Translations under genes and position numbers: made by a program
Part shown: piece after piece, positions 34,842-44,348 of the stretch
How the letters are laid out: each line of letters starts with the position of its first letter
How positions within the stretch are numbered: position 1 is the stretch's first letter
Assembly: GCF_001509835.1 (NCBI RefSeq)
Contig: NZ_JXTJ01000005.1
Location: forward strand, 124,001 to 188,000
Direction: 5' to 3'
DNA length: 64,000 nt
Source of the DNA: Allobosea sp. WAO
Lineage (GTDB): Bacteria; Pseudomonadota; Alphaproteobacteria; Rhizobiales; Beijerinckiaceae
The notes under the pieces: generated by a model
What the model was told of the DNA's origin: nothing
The model's database searches: none
Seen by the model: the letters and a program-made list of their open reading frames with translations, nothing else

Positions 34842-37145
34842 ATGACGCGTGCAAACGCGGCTTGCGCACACGTGCGCGCGGGCTCAATTCTTGGCGTCGC
34901 AAGATCGCTGACGCACCCGCTCTACCAGCGCTTCGAAAAGCTGGAACCTGCCTTCCGCAAGGTCATTCCAGCCCTCGTTGCCTGCTTCGTCGTGATCATG
35001 GCGCTTGGCGCCTACGTCCAGACCAGTGCCCTGCGCGACGATACCCTCGCCGACACAGCAAACGACCTCGATATTCTTGCAACCTTGCTGGCACGCGAGC
35101 TCGATCTTGCCTCCCGCGACGACAAGGATCTGCGCGCCGTCCTGGCTGCGCTGAGCACCAAGCACATCGCCGGCCGCGGCCGCATCGTCCATGTAAGCGA
35201 CGCCTCGGGCATGCTGGTCGCCAGCGAACCGACGCTCGGCGGCGGCAGCCGCAGCCTGATCGAACTGCTCGGCCCGGCCCAGGCACTGACCGTATTCGCA
35301 GAACGGGCCGGCGTGATGAAGATCATGCTCCCCGGCGGCCTGGAAGCCTTCGCGACCGTGCGCAACCTCGCCGCGCCCTTTGGCCAGATCGCTGTCCTCC
35401 AGCCGGTGAAGCGCGCCCTGTCGCTCTGGGACGAGCGGAGCCGCTCGATCCTGGTGCTGTTCGCCTCGGCGGGAATCGTCCTTGCCGGCATCACCCTCGC
35501 CTTCATCCTGCAGTCGAAGCGCGCCCGCGCCGCCGACGACGATTGCGACTGCGTGCGCGAGCGCATCGACACAGCGCTCAGCCGCGGCCATTGCGGCCTC
35601 TGGGACTGGGACCTGGCGAAGGGCCGCATCTACTGGTCGGACTCGATGTACGCCATGCTCGGCTACAACCGTAAAGGCGAGTTCATGTCCTTCGGCGAGG
35701 TCAACGCCTTCATCCATCCCGATGATGCCGATCTCTATGCCCTGGCCGACGCGATCAGCCGCGACGAAGCCACCCATCTCGACCAGGAATTCCGCGTCCG
35801 CGACGCCAGCGGCCAATGGATCTGGCTGAAGGCCCGCGCCGAGCTGGTGATCGACCGCCGCACCGGTGCCCGCCATCTCGTCGGCATCGTCGTCGACATC
35901 TCCGAGCAGCATCGCATGGCCGCCCGCACCGCGACCGCCGACGCCCGCCTGCGCGACGCCGTCGAGGCGATCTCGGAAGCCTTCGTGCTTTGGGACGCTG
36001 ACCGCAAGCTCGTGCTCTGCAATGCCAAGTACCAGCAGCTCCACCAGCTCCCGCCGGAACTCGTGCGCACCGGCGCGAGCTATGAGGCGATCATGAACTG
36101 CAGCGCCCAGCCAAGCGTCGACCGCGAGCCGGTCCGCAGCTCCCGCGCCGAACCCGGCAGCCATTCCTACGAAGCCAAGCTCTCCGATGGCCGCTGGCTC
36201 CAGATCAACGGCCGTCGCACCAAGGATGGCGGCTCGGTCTCCGTCGGCACCGACATCACCACGCTGAAGCAGCAGGAGGAGCGCCTGACCCGTTCCGAGC
36301 ACCAGCTGCTGACCTCGGTGACCGACCTCAAGGCCTCGCGCCAGAAGCTCGAAGCGCAGGCCCAGCAGCTCGCCGAGCTCGCCGAGCTCTATCTCGAGCA
36401 GAAGGCCTCGGCCGAAAGCGCCAACCGGGCCAAGTCGGAGTTCCTCGCCAATATGAGCCATGAGCTGCGCACGCCGCTCAACGCGATCATCGGCTTCTCC
36501 GAAATCATGGAAGCGCGGCTGTTCGGCGATCTCGGCTCCGAGCGCTATGACGAGTATGTCCGCGACATCCGCTCCAGCGGCGGCTACCTGCTCGCGGTGA
36601 TCAACGACATCCTCAACATGGCCAAGATCGAGGCCGGCAAGGTCACGCTGGAAAAGGCCGAGGTGGCGCTCGATCCGGTCGTCGCCGAGGCGGCGCGGAC
36701 CCATCAGGAAGCGATCGCCCGCAAGCAGCTCACGTTCTCCTGCGAGGTCGCCAGCAACCTGCGCCTCGAAGCCGACTCGCACGCCCTGTTCCAGATTCTC
36801 TCCAACCTGCTCGACAATGCCGTGAAGTTCACGCCGGAGGGCGGCAACATCGCGGTCCGCGTACGGCCGGCGCCGGGTGCGCTCAACATCTATGTCGAGG
36901 ATTCCGGCATCGGCATCCCGCCGGAGAAGATCGGCCGGATCGGCCGCCCCTTCGAGCAGGTCGAGGGCGAGTTGGCGCGCAGCTACAAGGGCTCGGGCCT
37001 CGGCCTGGCCATCGCCCGCTCACTAGCCGAGCTGCATGGCGGCGGCCTGCGCATCCGCTCGGTTATGGGCTCCGGCACCATCGTGATGGTGCACCTGCCG
37101 CTGAAGCACGAAAGCCACCCCGAACTGGACCTCGTCGCGGCCTGA
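34842..37145 (+). CDS. Membrane sensor histidine kinase with two PAS regions
   Basis: A 767-residue hybrid of sensor and kinase. Transmembrane helices lie at about 41-60 and 203-225, bounding a periplasmic domain of about 140 residues. PAS 1 (about 245-355) has 'GLWDWDLAKGRIYWSDSMYAMLGY'; PAS 2 (about 368-470) has 'VEAISEAFVLWDADRKLVLCN'. A coiled-coil then leads to the HisKA domain ('FLANMSHELRTPLNAIIGFSEIM', His540) and the HATPase ('NLLDNAVKFTPEGG', 'DSGIGIPPEKI', 'GSGLGLAI'). It has no receiver domain and no adjacent response regulator. The architecture resembles the DivJ/PleC/PdhS class of alphaproteobacterial cell-cycle kinases. Confidence 0.93.
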   Translation: MTRANAACAHVRAGSILGVARSLTHPLYQRFEKLEPAFRKVIPALVACFVVIMALGAYVQTSALRDDTLADTANDLDILATLLARELDLASRDDKDLRAVLAALSTKHIAGRGRIVHVSDASGMLVASEPTLGGGSRSLIELLGPAQALTVFAERAGVMKIMLPGGLEAFATVRNLAAPFGQIAVLQPVKRALSLWDERSRSILVLFASAGIVLAGITLAFILQSKRARAADDDCDCVRERIDTALSRGHCGLWDWDLAKGRIYWSDSMYAMLGYNRKGEFMSFGEVNAFIHPDDADLYALADAISRDEATHLDQEFRVRDASGQWIWLKARAELVIDRRTGARHLVGIVVDISEQHRMAARTATADARLRDAVEAISEAFVLWDADRKLVLCNAKYQQLHQLPPELVRTGASYEAIMNCSAQPSVDREPVRSSRAEPGSHSYEAKLSDGRWLQINGRRTKDGGSVSVGTDITTLKQQEERLTRSEHQLLTSVTDLKASRQKLEAQAQQLAELAELYLEQKASAESANRAKSEFLANMSHELRTPLNAIIGFSEIMEARLFGDLGSERYDEYVRDIRSSGGYLLAVINDILNMAKIEAGKVTLEKAEVALDPVVAEAARTHQEAIARKQLTFSCEVASNLRLEADSHALFQILSNLLDNAVKFTPEGGNIAVRVRPAPGALNIYVEDSGIGIPPEKIGRIGRPFEQVEGELARSYKGSGLGLAIARSLAELHGGGLRIRSVMGSGTIVMVHLPLKHESHPELDLVAA

Positions 37146-37182
37146 AATCGACAGGCCAACGGGCCCGCCGGCTCCAGCACCG

Positions 37183-40131
37183 CTAGCCCTTCGCCGCGCC
37201 CAGCACCTGGCGAAACAGCGTCCGCACCCGCCCGCGCGTCTCGTCGAGCTCCGCCTTCAGCACCTTGGCGTCCGGCAGGCCGACGGCCGTCGCGATACGG
37301 CGCAGCACCCGCTCCGGCACGGCCTTGGGGTCGAAGCGCTCCTCGACCGTAAAGCGCTGCCAGAGCTGGACATCGCCGAACAGCCGGGCCGCCCCGGCAA
37401 GCAGCAGCGCATCTTCCTCGGAAATCAGGCCGGTGCCCTTCGCCGCCTGAAACACCCCCGCCGTGGTCTGGGCCAACAGCCCCGGATGGTCATGCGCATG
37501 GGCAAGCACCAGGAACTGGGCGAGGAAGTCGAGATCGGTCAGGCCGCCGGCGGCGAGCTTGAGATCCCAGGGGTCGGACTCGCCCTTCTCCTTAGCGATC
37601 AAAGCGCGCATTTCGGCGACCGCCGCGGCGACCTTCGCCGGGTCGCGACGGCGCAGCAGGATGTCGCGGATCGCACTCTCGGCCCGCCGCGCCAGCGCAG
37701 GGTCGCCCGCTACGACGCGAGCACGGGTGAGCGCCATCTCCTCCCAGATCTCGGCCTCGCCCTGATGATAGGCGATGAAGCCCTCGAACTGCGTCGCAGC
37801 CGGGCTCTTGTTGCCGGATGGACGCAGGCGCAGGTCGACCTGGTAGAGCGTGCCCCGCCGGGTCGGCACCGTCAGGGCCGCGACCAGCCGCTGGCTGAAG
37901 CGGACATGCCAGGTGACGGGGTCGAGCGGACGGGCGCCATCGCTCGGCTCGGCATGCTCGGGCCGGTCATAGAACAGCATCAGGTCGAGGTCGGAGGACG
38001 GGGTCAGCTCCCCCGCCCCGAGCCGTCCCAGGCCGACGACGACCGCCTCGGCGCCGGCGATGACGCCGTGCTCGGCGACGAAAGCCGCCCTGGTGTCGTC
38101 GAAAGCGGTACGCAAGCAGGCCTCGGCGACCGCCGCATAGCCATGGGCGGCCTGCTCCGCGGTGATCACGCCGGAGAGCAGGCGTGCGCCGACCAGGAAA
38201 TTCTCCTGCCGCGCCGCGTCGCGCATCCGGTCGAGTCCCTCCTCGACGCTTTCGGGGGTGCCGACCACCGCCCGGACGCGCCTTGCCACCGCCTCGCCGC
38301 CCTGGCCGGGCGTGCCGAATGCGGGGTCAATCACCGCGTCGAGCACATGGGGATAGAGTGCTGCCACCTTGGCGAGCCGCGGCGCGCTGCCGAGGATTTC
38401 GGCGAAGATGCCGAGCAGGGCCTCGCGCGAACGCAGCAGCGTCAGAAGCTCGACCGCCGCGGGCATGCGCACGAAGGCGTTGTCGAGATGGGCGAGCGCG
38501 CCATCGGGATCGGTGGTTCGGCCGAGCGCGACCAGCAGGGCCGGTGTCAGCTCGGTCAGGACCTCGCGCGCCCGCGCGCTGGTGACGGCGGGCCGGCGAC
38601 CGAAATGCCAGCCACGGACGGTCTCGGCCACGACGGAGGGCTGGCGGAAGCCGAGCTTGCGCAGGGTCTCGAGCGTCTCGGGATCGTCCTCGGTGCCGGT
38701 GAAGGAGAGCGCTCCAGCCTCGCTGGCGAGGCTCGGCGCATCCTCGAACAAGAGCGCGTAATGGCTCTCGACGCGCCTGGCATGCGCGGTCAGCGCCTTG
38801 TCGAAGGCGGCGGTCGAAGGATAGCCGCAGAAGCGGGCAAAAGCTTCCAGGTCCTTGGCCTCGGCCGGCAGGGTCTGGGTCTGCTCGTCGTTGCGCATCT
38901 GCAGCCGGTGCTCGATGGTCCGCAGCCAGCAATAGGATTCCGTGAGCTCGTCGCGCGCCTGCGGACTGATCCAGTTCTCCTTGGTGAGCTCGCCCAGCAT
39001 ATCGAGCGTGCGCGGCCCGCGCAGCGCCGGCCTGCGGCCGCCGAAGACGAGCTGCTGCGTCTGCACGAAGAACTCGATCTCGCGGATGCCGCCGCGCCCG
39101 AGCTTGACGTTGTGGCCGGGCAGGCTGAGCGTCTCGAAGCCCTTCACCGACTGGATCTGCCGCTTCATCGCATGGATGTCGGCGATAGCGGCGAAGTCGA
39201 AATATTTGCGCCAGATGAACGGGGCGAGATCGGCGATGAAGCGGCGGCCGAGTTCGATGTCGCCGGCGACCGGGCGCGCCTTGATCATCGCGGCGCGTTC
39301 CCAGTTCTGGCCGACCGTCTCATAATAGAAATAGGCGGTCGGCAGGGCGACCGCGACATGGGTCGAGCCCGGATCAGGCCGCAAACGCAGATCGACCCGG
39401 AAGACATAGCCGTCCGGCGTGCGCTCCTGGATGATGCGGGCGATCTGCTGGGTGAGCTTGACGAAAAAGCTCGATGGCTCGGCGACGCCGGCCGCCTCGG
39501 CCATCTCCGGATCGAAGAAGACGACGATGTCGATATCGGAGGAGTAGTTCAGCTCACCCGCGCCATGCTTGCCGAGCGCGAGCACGACAAGGCCCGAACC
39601 GGCACCAAGGTCATTCGCGTCCGGCAGCGTGATCCGGCCGAGATCGGCCGCCTGGCGCAGCGCATGCTCGCTCGCGAGTCGCACAGCCATGTCGGCTGTC
39701 GCGCTCAAGGCCTGCGTGACCTCCTCGACCGTCCAGGCGCCGCCGATATCGGCGAGCGCGACGAGCAGCGCCATCGCCTGCCGGAAGCGGCGCAATTCAC
39801 GCATCAGATCGGCGGTCGCGGTCTCCGGCCCGGAAGCTGCCGCGATCTCGCGCAGCAGCCCGTCGCGGCGCTCGGCGGGATCGCCGGTCAGCGATGCGAG
39901 CAGTCCGGCGGGGTCGCGCCGTATGATCTGGGTGAGGAAGGGCGAATGGGCAAGGATGCCGGCAACCAGATCCTGCGCGGCCGGATGTGCGGAAAAATGG
40001 GCGGCGAGCGCCGCGCCCGCCTCGGCGTCATAGAGCCGTTCAAGCAGCTCGCTCGCGACCAGCGCCTCGGCCCTCGCCCGCGCCGGCAGGACCGGCGCCG
40101 CCTTCAAGCGCTCGCATAGCGGCTCGCCCAT
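37183..40131 (-). CDS. glnE: Glutamine synthetase adenylyltransferase/deadenylase
   Basis: A 982-residue two-headed enzyme that adds AMP to, or removes it from, glutamine synthetase according to nitrogen status. The first nucleotidyltransferase domain has 'VLALGKHGAGELNYSSDIDIVVFFD' and the second has 'VVGLGRLGAGELTPSSDLDLMLFYD'. Each is followed by a helical PII-responsive region, with 'RDEDxxx'-like 'LRTIEHRLQMRNDEQTQTLP' between them. Length is standard. GAGAGGG precedes the ATG. It is convergent with the PAS kinase and follows a two-component pair. Confidence 0.97.
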   Translation of the reverse strand: MGEPLCERLKAAPVLPARARAEALVASELLERLYDAEAGAALAAHFSAHPAAQDLVAGILAHSPFLTQIIRRDPAGLLASLTGDPAERRDGLLREIAAASGPETATADLMRELRRFRQAMALLVALADIGGAWTVEEVTQALSATADMAVRLASEHALRQAADLGRITLPDANDLGAGSGLVVLALGKHGAGELNYSSDIDIVVFFDPEMAEAAGVAEPSSFFVKLTQQIARIIQERTPDGYVFRVDLRLRPDPGSTHVAVALPTAYFYYETVGQNWERAAMIKARPVAGDIELGRRFIADLAPFIWRKYFDFAAIADIHAMKRQIQSVKGFETLSLPGHNVKLGRGGIREIEFFVQTQQLVFGGRRPALRGPRTLDMLGELTKENWISPQARDELTESYCWLRTIEHRLQMRNDEQTQTLPAEAKDLEAFARFCGYPSTAAFDKALTAHARRVESHYALLFEDAPSLASEAGALSFTGTEDDPETLETLRKLGFRQPSVVAETVRGWHFGRRPAVTSARAREVLTELTPALLVALGRTTDPDGALAHLDNAFVRMPAAVELLTLLRSREALLGIFAEILGSAPRLAKVAALYPHVLDAVIDPAFGTPGQGGEAVARRVRAVVGTPESVEEGLDRMRDAARQENFLVGARLLSGVITAEQAAHGYAAVAEACLRTAFDDTRAAFVAEHGVIAGAEAVVVGLGRLGAGELTPSSDLDLMLFYDRPEHAEPSDGARPLDPVTWHVRFSQRLVAALTVPTRRGTLYQVDLRLRPSGNKSPAATQFEGFIAYHQGEAEIWEEMALTRARVVAGDPALARRAESAIRDILLRRRDPAKVAAAVAEMRALIAKEKGESDPWDLKLAAGGLTDLDFLAQFLVLAHAHDHPGLLAQTTAGVFQAAKGTGLISEEDALLLAGAARLFGDVQLWQRFTVEERFDPKAVPERVLRRIATAVGLPDAKVLKAELDETRGRVRTLFRQVLGAAKG

Positions 40132-40161
40132 AAGGCCCTCTCCCCGGCAACGGCCTCCGAT

Positions 40162-41661
40162 TCAGGCCGATTGGAACCCTGCCGGGTTTGGCTGGGAAGT
40201 CGAGCCCGCAGGCTCTTCCATGGGTGGGCTTTCCACAGCGGGCGGCGCCAACGGCAGCGACATCGCCACGCGCAGGCCCGGCGCATTGTCGGCGAGCTGC
40301 ACCGCGCCGCCATGCAAGCGCGCCACCGCCGAAGCCAGCGCAAGACCGAGGCCGAAGCCCGGCTTGGTGCGGCTCTTGTCGAGTCGGACGAAGCGCTCGA
40401 GCACCCTGGCCCGGTCGGCCTCGGGAATACCGGCGCCGTGATCGGCGACGCCGAGTTCCACCATCTCGCCGACGCGCCTTGCCGTGACCTCGACCGTCGC
40501 CGGCGCATCGCCCTCCGGCTTGCCGTATTTCAGGGCATTGTCGATGAGATTGGCCAGCGCCTGGCCGATCAGCTCGCGATTGCCTGTCAGCTCGAGTCCT
40601 GGCTCGACTGCGACCGAGAGCGAGAGCCCCGCCTCCTCGGCCAGCGGCTCGTAGAGCTCGCCCAGCCCGTCGACGATCTCGGCAAGATCGAGCGGCGCCA
40701 TGCTGTCGCTGATCTGCCTGGTCTCAAGGCGAGCGATCATCAGAAGTGCGTTGAAGACGCGGATCAGGCCGTCCGCCTCGTCGATCGCTCCGTCCAGCGC
40801 AGTACGCAGCTGTTCCGGCGTCTCCGCGGTGCGCAGCGCTTCCTCGGCGCGGTTGCGCAGGCGCGTCAGCGGCGTCTTGAGGTCATGGGCGATGTTGTCG
40901 GAGACCTGCTGCATGCCGCTCATCAGATCGCCGATCCGGTCGAGCATGGCGTTGAGATTGAGCGCGAGCCGGTCGAGTTCGTCGCCGGTGCCGGAGATGG
41001 AGAGACGGCCCTTCAGGTCTCCGGCCATGATCGAGCGGGCGCTGTCGGTCATCCCGTCGATGCGCTTCAGCACGCGCCGCGCCACGAACCAGCCGCCGAA
41101 ACAGCCGAGCACCACGACGAGCACCAGCGACCAGGCCGCGGCGCGCTTGATGATGACGCGTAGCCGCTCCCGCTCCTCGACATCGCGCCCGACGAGCAAG
41201 CGGAAGCCGGCCGGCAGCATGAAAACACGGACCAGCGCGTGATTGACCTGGTCCAGAGCCTCGGATGAGCGGGCGTACTGGATCTCGCGCTCGCCCGGCC
41301 GGTCGAGCGTGCCGGGCTGCAGCGCCTCGATATTGCCCGCGATCCGCTCGCCGGTCGGCGTCACCACGAGATAGAGCGAGGCGCCCGGGCCGCGCGAACG
41401 CCGCTCGATGACCTGGACCAGCCGCCGGATGCCACCGAGACGCTGCTGCTCGGCAAGGCCCTGGATTTCCGCATCGATGGTCGAGCGGATCTGGTCGTCG
41501 AGCAGGGTCTTGGCGTTCCAGGCGACATAGCCGAGCACGAAGGCGGCAAAGGCCGCGAAGACGACGAGGTACACCGCCGTCAGCTTGAAGGCGGTGGTAC
41601 GGAACAGATTCGGCAGGAAGCGCTGGCCGCCGGCCGGCGCCGGATCAGCGAGCTGTGTCAC
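40162..41661 (-). CDS. Two-component sensor histidine kinase (HAMP type)
   Basis: A 499-residue kinase with transmembrane helices at about 24-46 and 173-195 around a periplasmic sensor domain. A HAMP linker (about 196-248) and a HisKA box ('QQVSDNIAHDLKTPLTRLRN', His259) follow, then the ATP-binding domain ('NLIDNALKYGKPEG', 'DHGAGIPEADRARV', 'GFGLGLALASAVARLHGG'). Its start overlaps the response-regulator gene by 17 nt. The same pair is found between degP and glnE in other Hyphomicrobiales. Confidence 0.93.
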   Translation of the reverse strand: MTQLADPAPAGGQRFLPNLFRTTAFKLTAVYLVVFAAFAAFVLGYVAWNAKTLLDDQIRSTIDAEIQGLAEQQRLGGIRRLVQVIERRSRGPGASLYLVVTPTGERIAGNIEALQPGTLDRPGEREIQYARSSEALDQVNHALVRVFMLPAGFRLLVGRDVEERERLRVIIKRAAAWSLVLVVVLGCFGGWFVARRVLKRIDGMTDSARSIMAGDLKGRLSISGTGDELDRLALNLNAMLDRIGDLMSGMQQVSDNIAHDLKTPLTRLRNRAEEALRTAETPEQLRTALDGAIDEADGLIRVFNALLMIARLETRQISDSMAPLDLAEIVDGLGELYEPLAEEAGLSLSVAVEPGLELTGNRELIGQALANLIDNALKYGKPEGDAPATVEVTARRVGEMVELGVADHGAGIPEADRARVLERFVRLDKSRTKPGFGLGLALASAVARLHGGAVQLADNAPGLRVAMSLPLAPPAVESPPMEEPAGSTSQPNPAGFQSA

Positions 41662-42328
41662 GGACCATGTATCCCGCGCCGCGGATGGTGTGGATCATCG
41701 CATGCTCGAAGCCCTTGTCGATCTTGGCACGCAGCCGCGAGACATGGACGTCGATGACATTGGTCTGGGGATCGAAGTGATAGTCCCAGACATTCTCCAG
41801 CAGCATGGTGCGGGTCACGACCTGCCCGGCATGCTTCATCAGATATTCGAGCAGGCGGAACTCGCGCGGCTGCAGCACGATCTCCTCGCCAGCGCGAGTG
41901 ACGCGGTGGGCGAGCCGGTCGAGCACGAGATCGCCGACCCGGTAGGTCGTCGGCTCGGAGGCGGGCGCGCCGCGACGGCGGGCGAGCACCTCGACGCGGG
42001 CGAGCAGCTCCGAGAAGGCATAGGGCTTTGGCAGGTAGTCGTCGCCGCCGGCGCGCAGGCCCTTGACCCGGTCGTCGACCTGGGCGAGCGCCGAGAGGAT
42101 CAAGGCCGGCGTCGCATCGTCCTGCTCGCGCAGCGAACGGATCAGCGAGAGCCCGTCCATGCGTGGCAGCATGCGGTCGACGACCAGCACGTCATAGCCG
42201 CCGCCCTGGGCGAGCGCGTAGCCCTCCAGCCCATCGGCTGCATGGTCGGGAACATGGCCGGCTTCACGAAAAGCCTTGACCAGATAAGCCGCCGCTTCGG
42301 CGTCGTCTTCGACGATCAGGAGTCGCAT
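41645..42328 (-). CDS. OmpR-family response regulator
   Basis: A 227-residue regulator. The receiver domain (about 1-115) has the phospho-acceptor Asp51 in 'VLVVDRMLPRMDGLSLI' and Lys in 'YLPKPY'. The winged-helix domain (about 127-222) contains 'LQPREFRLLEYLMKHAGQVVTRTMLLENVWDYHFDPQTNVIDVHVSRLRAKID'. It is coupled to the sensor kinase that it overlaps. Confidence 0.95.
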   Translation of the reverse strand: MRLLIVEDDAEAAAYLVKAFREAGHVPDHAADGLEGYALAQGGGYDVLVVDRMLPRMDGLSLIRSLREQDDATPALILSALAQVDDRVKGLRAGGDDYLPKPYAFSELLARVEVLARRRGAPASEPTTYRVGDLVLDRLAHRVTRAGEEIVLQPREFRLLEYLMKHAGQVVTRTMLLENVWDYHFDPQTNVIDVHVSRLRAKIDKGFEHAMIHTIRGAGYMVRDTAR

Positions 42329-42357
42329 GGCGGCAGGTTACCTCAGCAAACGGAAAA

Positions 42358-42391
42358 GCGGCAGGCCGGATGTGACGATCCGACCTGCCGC
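42358..42391. terminator. GC-rich stem-loop downstream of degP
   Basis: GCGGCAGGCCGGAT (42358-42371), loop GTGACG, ATCCGACCTGCCGC (42378-42391) pair with one mismatch. The element lies 30 nt upstream of the response-regulator start, in the 190-bp gap after degP. It may terminate degP transcripts or form part of the regulator's leader. Confidence 0.45.
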
Positions 42392-42452
42392 CGAAGCGGC
42401 GGGATTCCCCGGCATGGGGGCGACGTGACAGCCGGGAAAAACCATCCGCCCG

Positions 42453-42500
42453 GGGCGTGTTCCAGCTTTTGAAGTTACGCTGACGCGCTGGAACACGCCC
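42453..42500. repeat. Perfect 14-bp inverted repeat after degP
   Basis: GGGCGTGTTCCAGC (42453-42466) and GCTGGAACACGCCC (42487-42500) are separated by 20 nt, beginning 18 nt after the degP stop. Reading in the degP direction, a TTTTT run follows about 20 nt on, so termination is possible. The long arms and spacer also suggest a dispersed palindromic repeat. Confidence 0.55.
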
Positions 42501-42518
42501 GACTTGGATTAGCCCGGA

Positions 42519-43742
42519 TCAGGCCGCCGGCTGGCGGCCGACCTCGAAGGAGAACTCGCGCTCCTTGCCGTCGCGCCAGACGGTCAGCTTGGTCTTGCTG
42601 CCCGGAGCGAAGGTGGCGATCTTGCGGGAGAGATCGCGGGCGTCGGCGATCTTCTCGCCATTGACGGCCAGGATCGTGTCGCCGCGCTTCAGGCCGGCCT
42701 TGGCGGCCGGACCGTCGAGCTGGGCCGAGGCGACCAGGGCGCCCTTGGCATCCTTCAGGCCGATCGCATCGGCGACTTCGGCGGTGACCGGCTGGATCTG
42801 CACGCCGATGAAGCCGCGCGCCACCGTGCCGTCCTTCTTCAGCGATTCGACGACGCTGTTGACGGTCGCCGCCGGGATGGCGAAGGCGATGCCGACATTG
42901 CCGCCAGACGGCGAGAAGATCGCGGTGTTGACGCCGACGACCTCGCCCTTGAGGTTGAAGGTCGGGCCGCCGGAGTTGCCGCGGTTCACCGCCGCGTCGA
43001 TCTGCAGGAAGTCGTCATAGGGACCCGAGCCGATGTCGCGACCCTGGGCCGAGACGATGCCGGCCGTAACCGTGCCGCCGAGACCGAACGGATTGCCGAC
43101 CGCCATCACCCACTCGCCGATGCGCGGCTTGGCGCCGGCCAGCTGGACGAAGGGGTAGTTGCCGGACTCGTTGACCTTGAGCAGCGCCAGATCGGTGCGC
43201 GGATCGGTGCCGACGACCTTGGCGGTCAGGGTCTTGCCGTCATCGGTGACGAGCTCGACCTGGGACGCCTTCTCGACGACGTGGTTGTTGGTGACGACAT
43301 AGCCGTCCTGGCTGACAAAGAAGCCCGAACCCTGCGACATCGCGCGACGCTCGGGCGCCGGCCGGCCGGAACGCGGGCTCTGCTGCTCGTCGAACTGGCG
43401 GAAGAAGCGCTCCAGCGGGTGGCCGGGCGGCAGGGCGTTCGGGCCGTTCTCACCATCCTCACCGGTGCTGGCGAGGCGCGAGTTGACGCGCACCGACACG
43501 ACGGCCGGCTTCACCTTCTCGGCGACGTCGGCGAAGGAAGGCAGCTGCATCTGCACGCCGGAGAGCTGGATCGGCTGGGCATTGGCGCCGCCATGGCTGG
43601 TCAGCAGGTTGTCGGCAAGGCCGGCCATCATGCCGATGCTCAGCGTCGCGGCGCCGGCGATCAGCGCGCCACGCTTCAGGATCGAGCGGGCGGGAGCCGG
43701 CTGACGGAAGGTGTTCTCGGTCTTGTTCTCGTTGATATTCAT
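42519..43742 (-). CDS. degP: DegP/HtrA-type periplasmic serine protease with one PDZ domain
   Basis: A 407-residue S1C protease for envelope quality control. An N-terminal membrane anchor or signal ('GALIAGAATLSIGMMAGLAD', about 25-44) is followed by the protease domain with His154 ('TNNHVV'), Asp184 ('RTDLALLKV') and Ser257 ('GNSGGP'). A single PDZ domain follows (about 300-395: 'GFIGVQIQPVTAEVADAIGL', 'PAAKAGLKRGDTILAVNGEKI'). Classical DegP has two PDZ domains and about 480-500 residues, so this is closer to DegS in domain count. The 'DegP' label follows synteny with Brucella and Sinorhizobium. Confidence 0.93.
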   Translation of the reverse strand: MNINENKTENTFRQPAPARSILKRGALIAGAATLSIGMMAGLADNLLTSHGGANAQPIQLSGVQMQLPSFADVAEKVKPAVVSVRVNSRLASTGEDGENGPNALPPGHPLERFFRQFDEQQSPRSGRPAPERRAMSQGSGFFVSQDGYVVTNNHVVEKASQVELVTDDGKTLTAKVVGTDPRTDLALLKVNESGNYPFVQLAGAKPRIGEWVMAVGNPFGLGGTVTAGIVSAQGRDIGSGPYDDFLQIDAAVNRGNSGGPTFNLKGEVVGVNTAIFSPSGGNVGIAFAIPAATVNSVVESLKKDGTVARGFIGVQIQPVTAEVADAIGLKDAKGALVASAQLDGPAAKAGLKRGDTILAVNGEKIADARDLSRKIATFAPGSKTKLTVWRDGKEREFSFEVGRQPAA

Positions 43743-43871
43743 GATGCAAACCTCGGGGCGGATCGCAGGGTCTTTCCTGCTTCGTCCCGAACACCATGAA
43801 GGCCGGCGCCTTACCCCGATTTCGCCCGAGCATGACGATTTCGTAAGGTTACGCTTGCGCGCCGGCCGGTC

Positions 43872-44348
43872 TCAGTCGCGCTCGTCGCGCGTCAGTTCGT
43901 CGAGGCGGCGCTGTTCCTCGGCGGTCAGCGCCGGGGTCGCAGCGGCCGGGGCAGCGTTCATCCGGCGGCGGCGCCAGAGAAAGAGCAGGCCGGCGGCCAG
44001 GATCGTGAAAGGCGCCGCCCAGAGCGCGATCGTGCGTGCATTCATCGGCGGGCGCAGCAACACGAAGTCGCCATAGCGAGCCACGACGAAATCGACGACC
44101 GCCCGGTCGCTATCACCGGCGACGAGGCGTTCGCGCACGAGGATGCGCAGATCCTTGGCGAGCGGCGCATCGGAATCGTCGATCGACTGGTTCTGGCAGA
44201 CCAGGCAGCGCAGGCCCGAGGAGATCTCTCGCGCGCGCTGCTCCAGCGCGGCATTGGGCAGGATCTCGCTGGGTTGGACGGCCAGGGCGGGCCCGGCGAA
44301 GGCGAGCCCGAGGCAGATCAGGAGAGGAGCCAGGCGCATCCGCCTCAC
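43872..44348 (-). CDS. ccmH: Cytochrome c maturation protein CcmH (CycL)
   Basis: A 158-residue protein for apocytochrome c reduction and heme ligation. It has a signal peptide ending 'AGPALAVQPSE' and the thioredoxin-like active site in 'SSGLRCLVCQNQSIDDSDAPLAKDLR' (CxxC). A transmembrane anchor near the C-terminus ('ALWAAPFTILAAGLLFLWRRRR') completes it. The start overlaps ccmF by 4 nt. Confidence 0.95.
   Translation of the reverse strand: MRRMRLAPLLICLGLAFAGPALAVQPSEILPNAALEQRAREISSGLRCLVCQNQSIDDSDAPLAKDLRILVRERLVAGDSDRAVVDFVVARYGDFVLLRPPMNARTIALWAAPFTILAAGLLFLWRRRRMNAAPAAATPALTAEEQRRLDELTRDERD

Noticed and set aside
37486..40119. Plus-strand frame of nearly 880 codons opposite glnE
   Set aside because: glnE has both catalytic domains and full expected length on the minus strand; the antisense frame lacks motifs.
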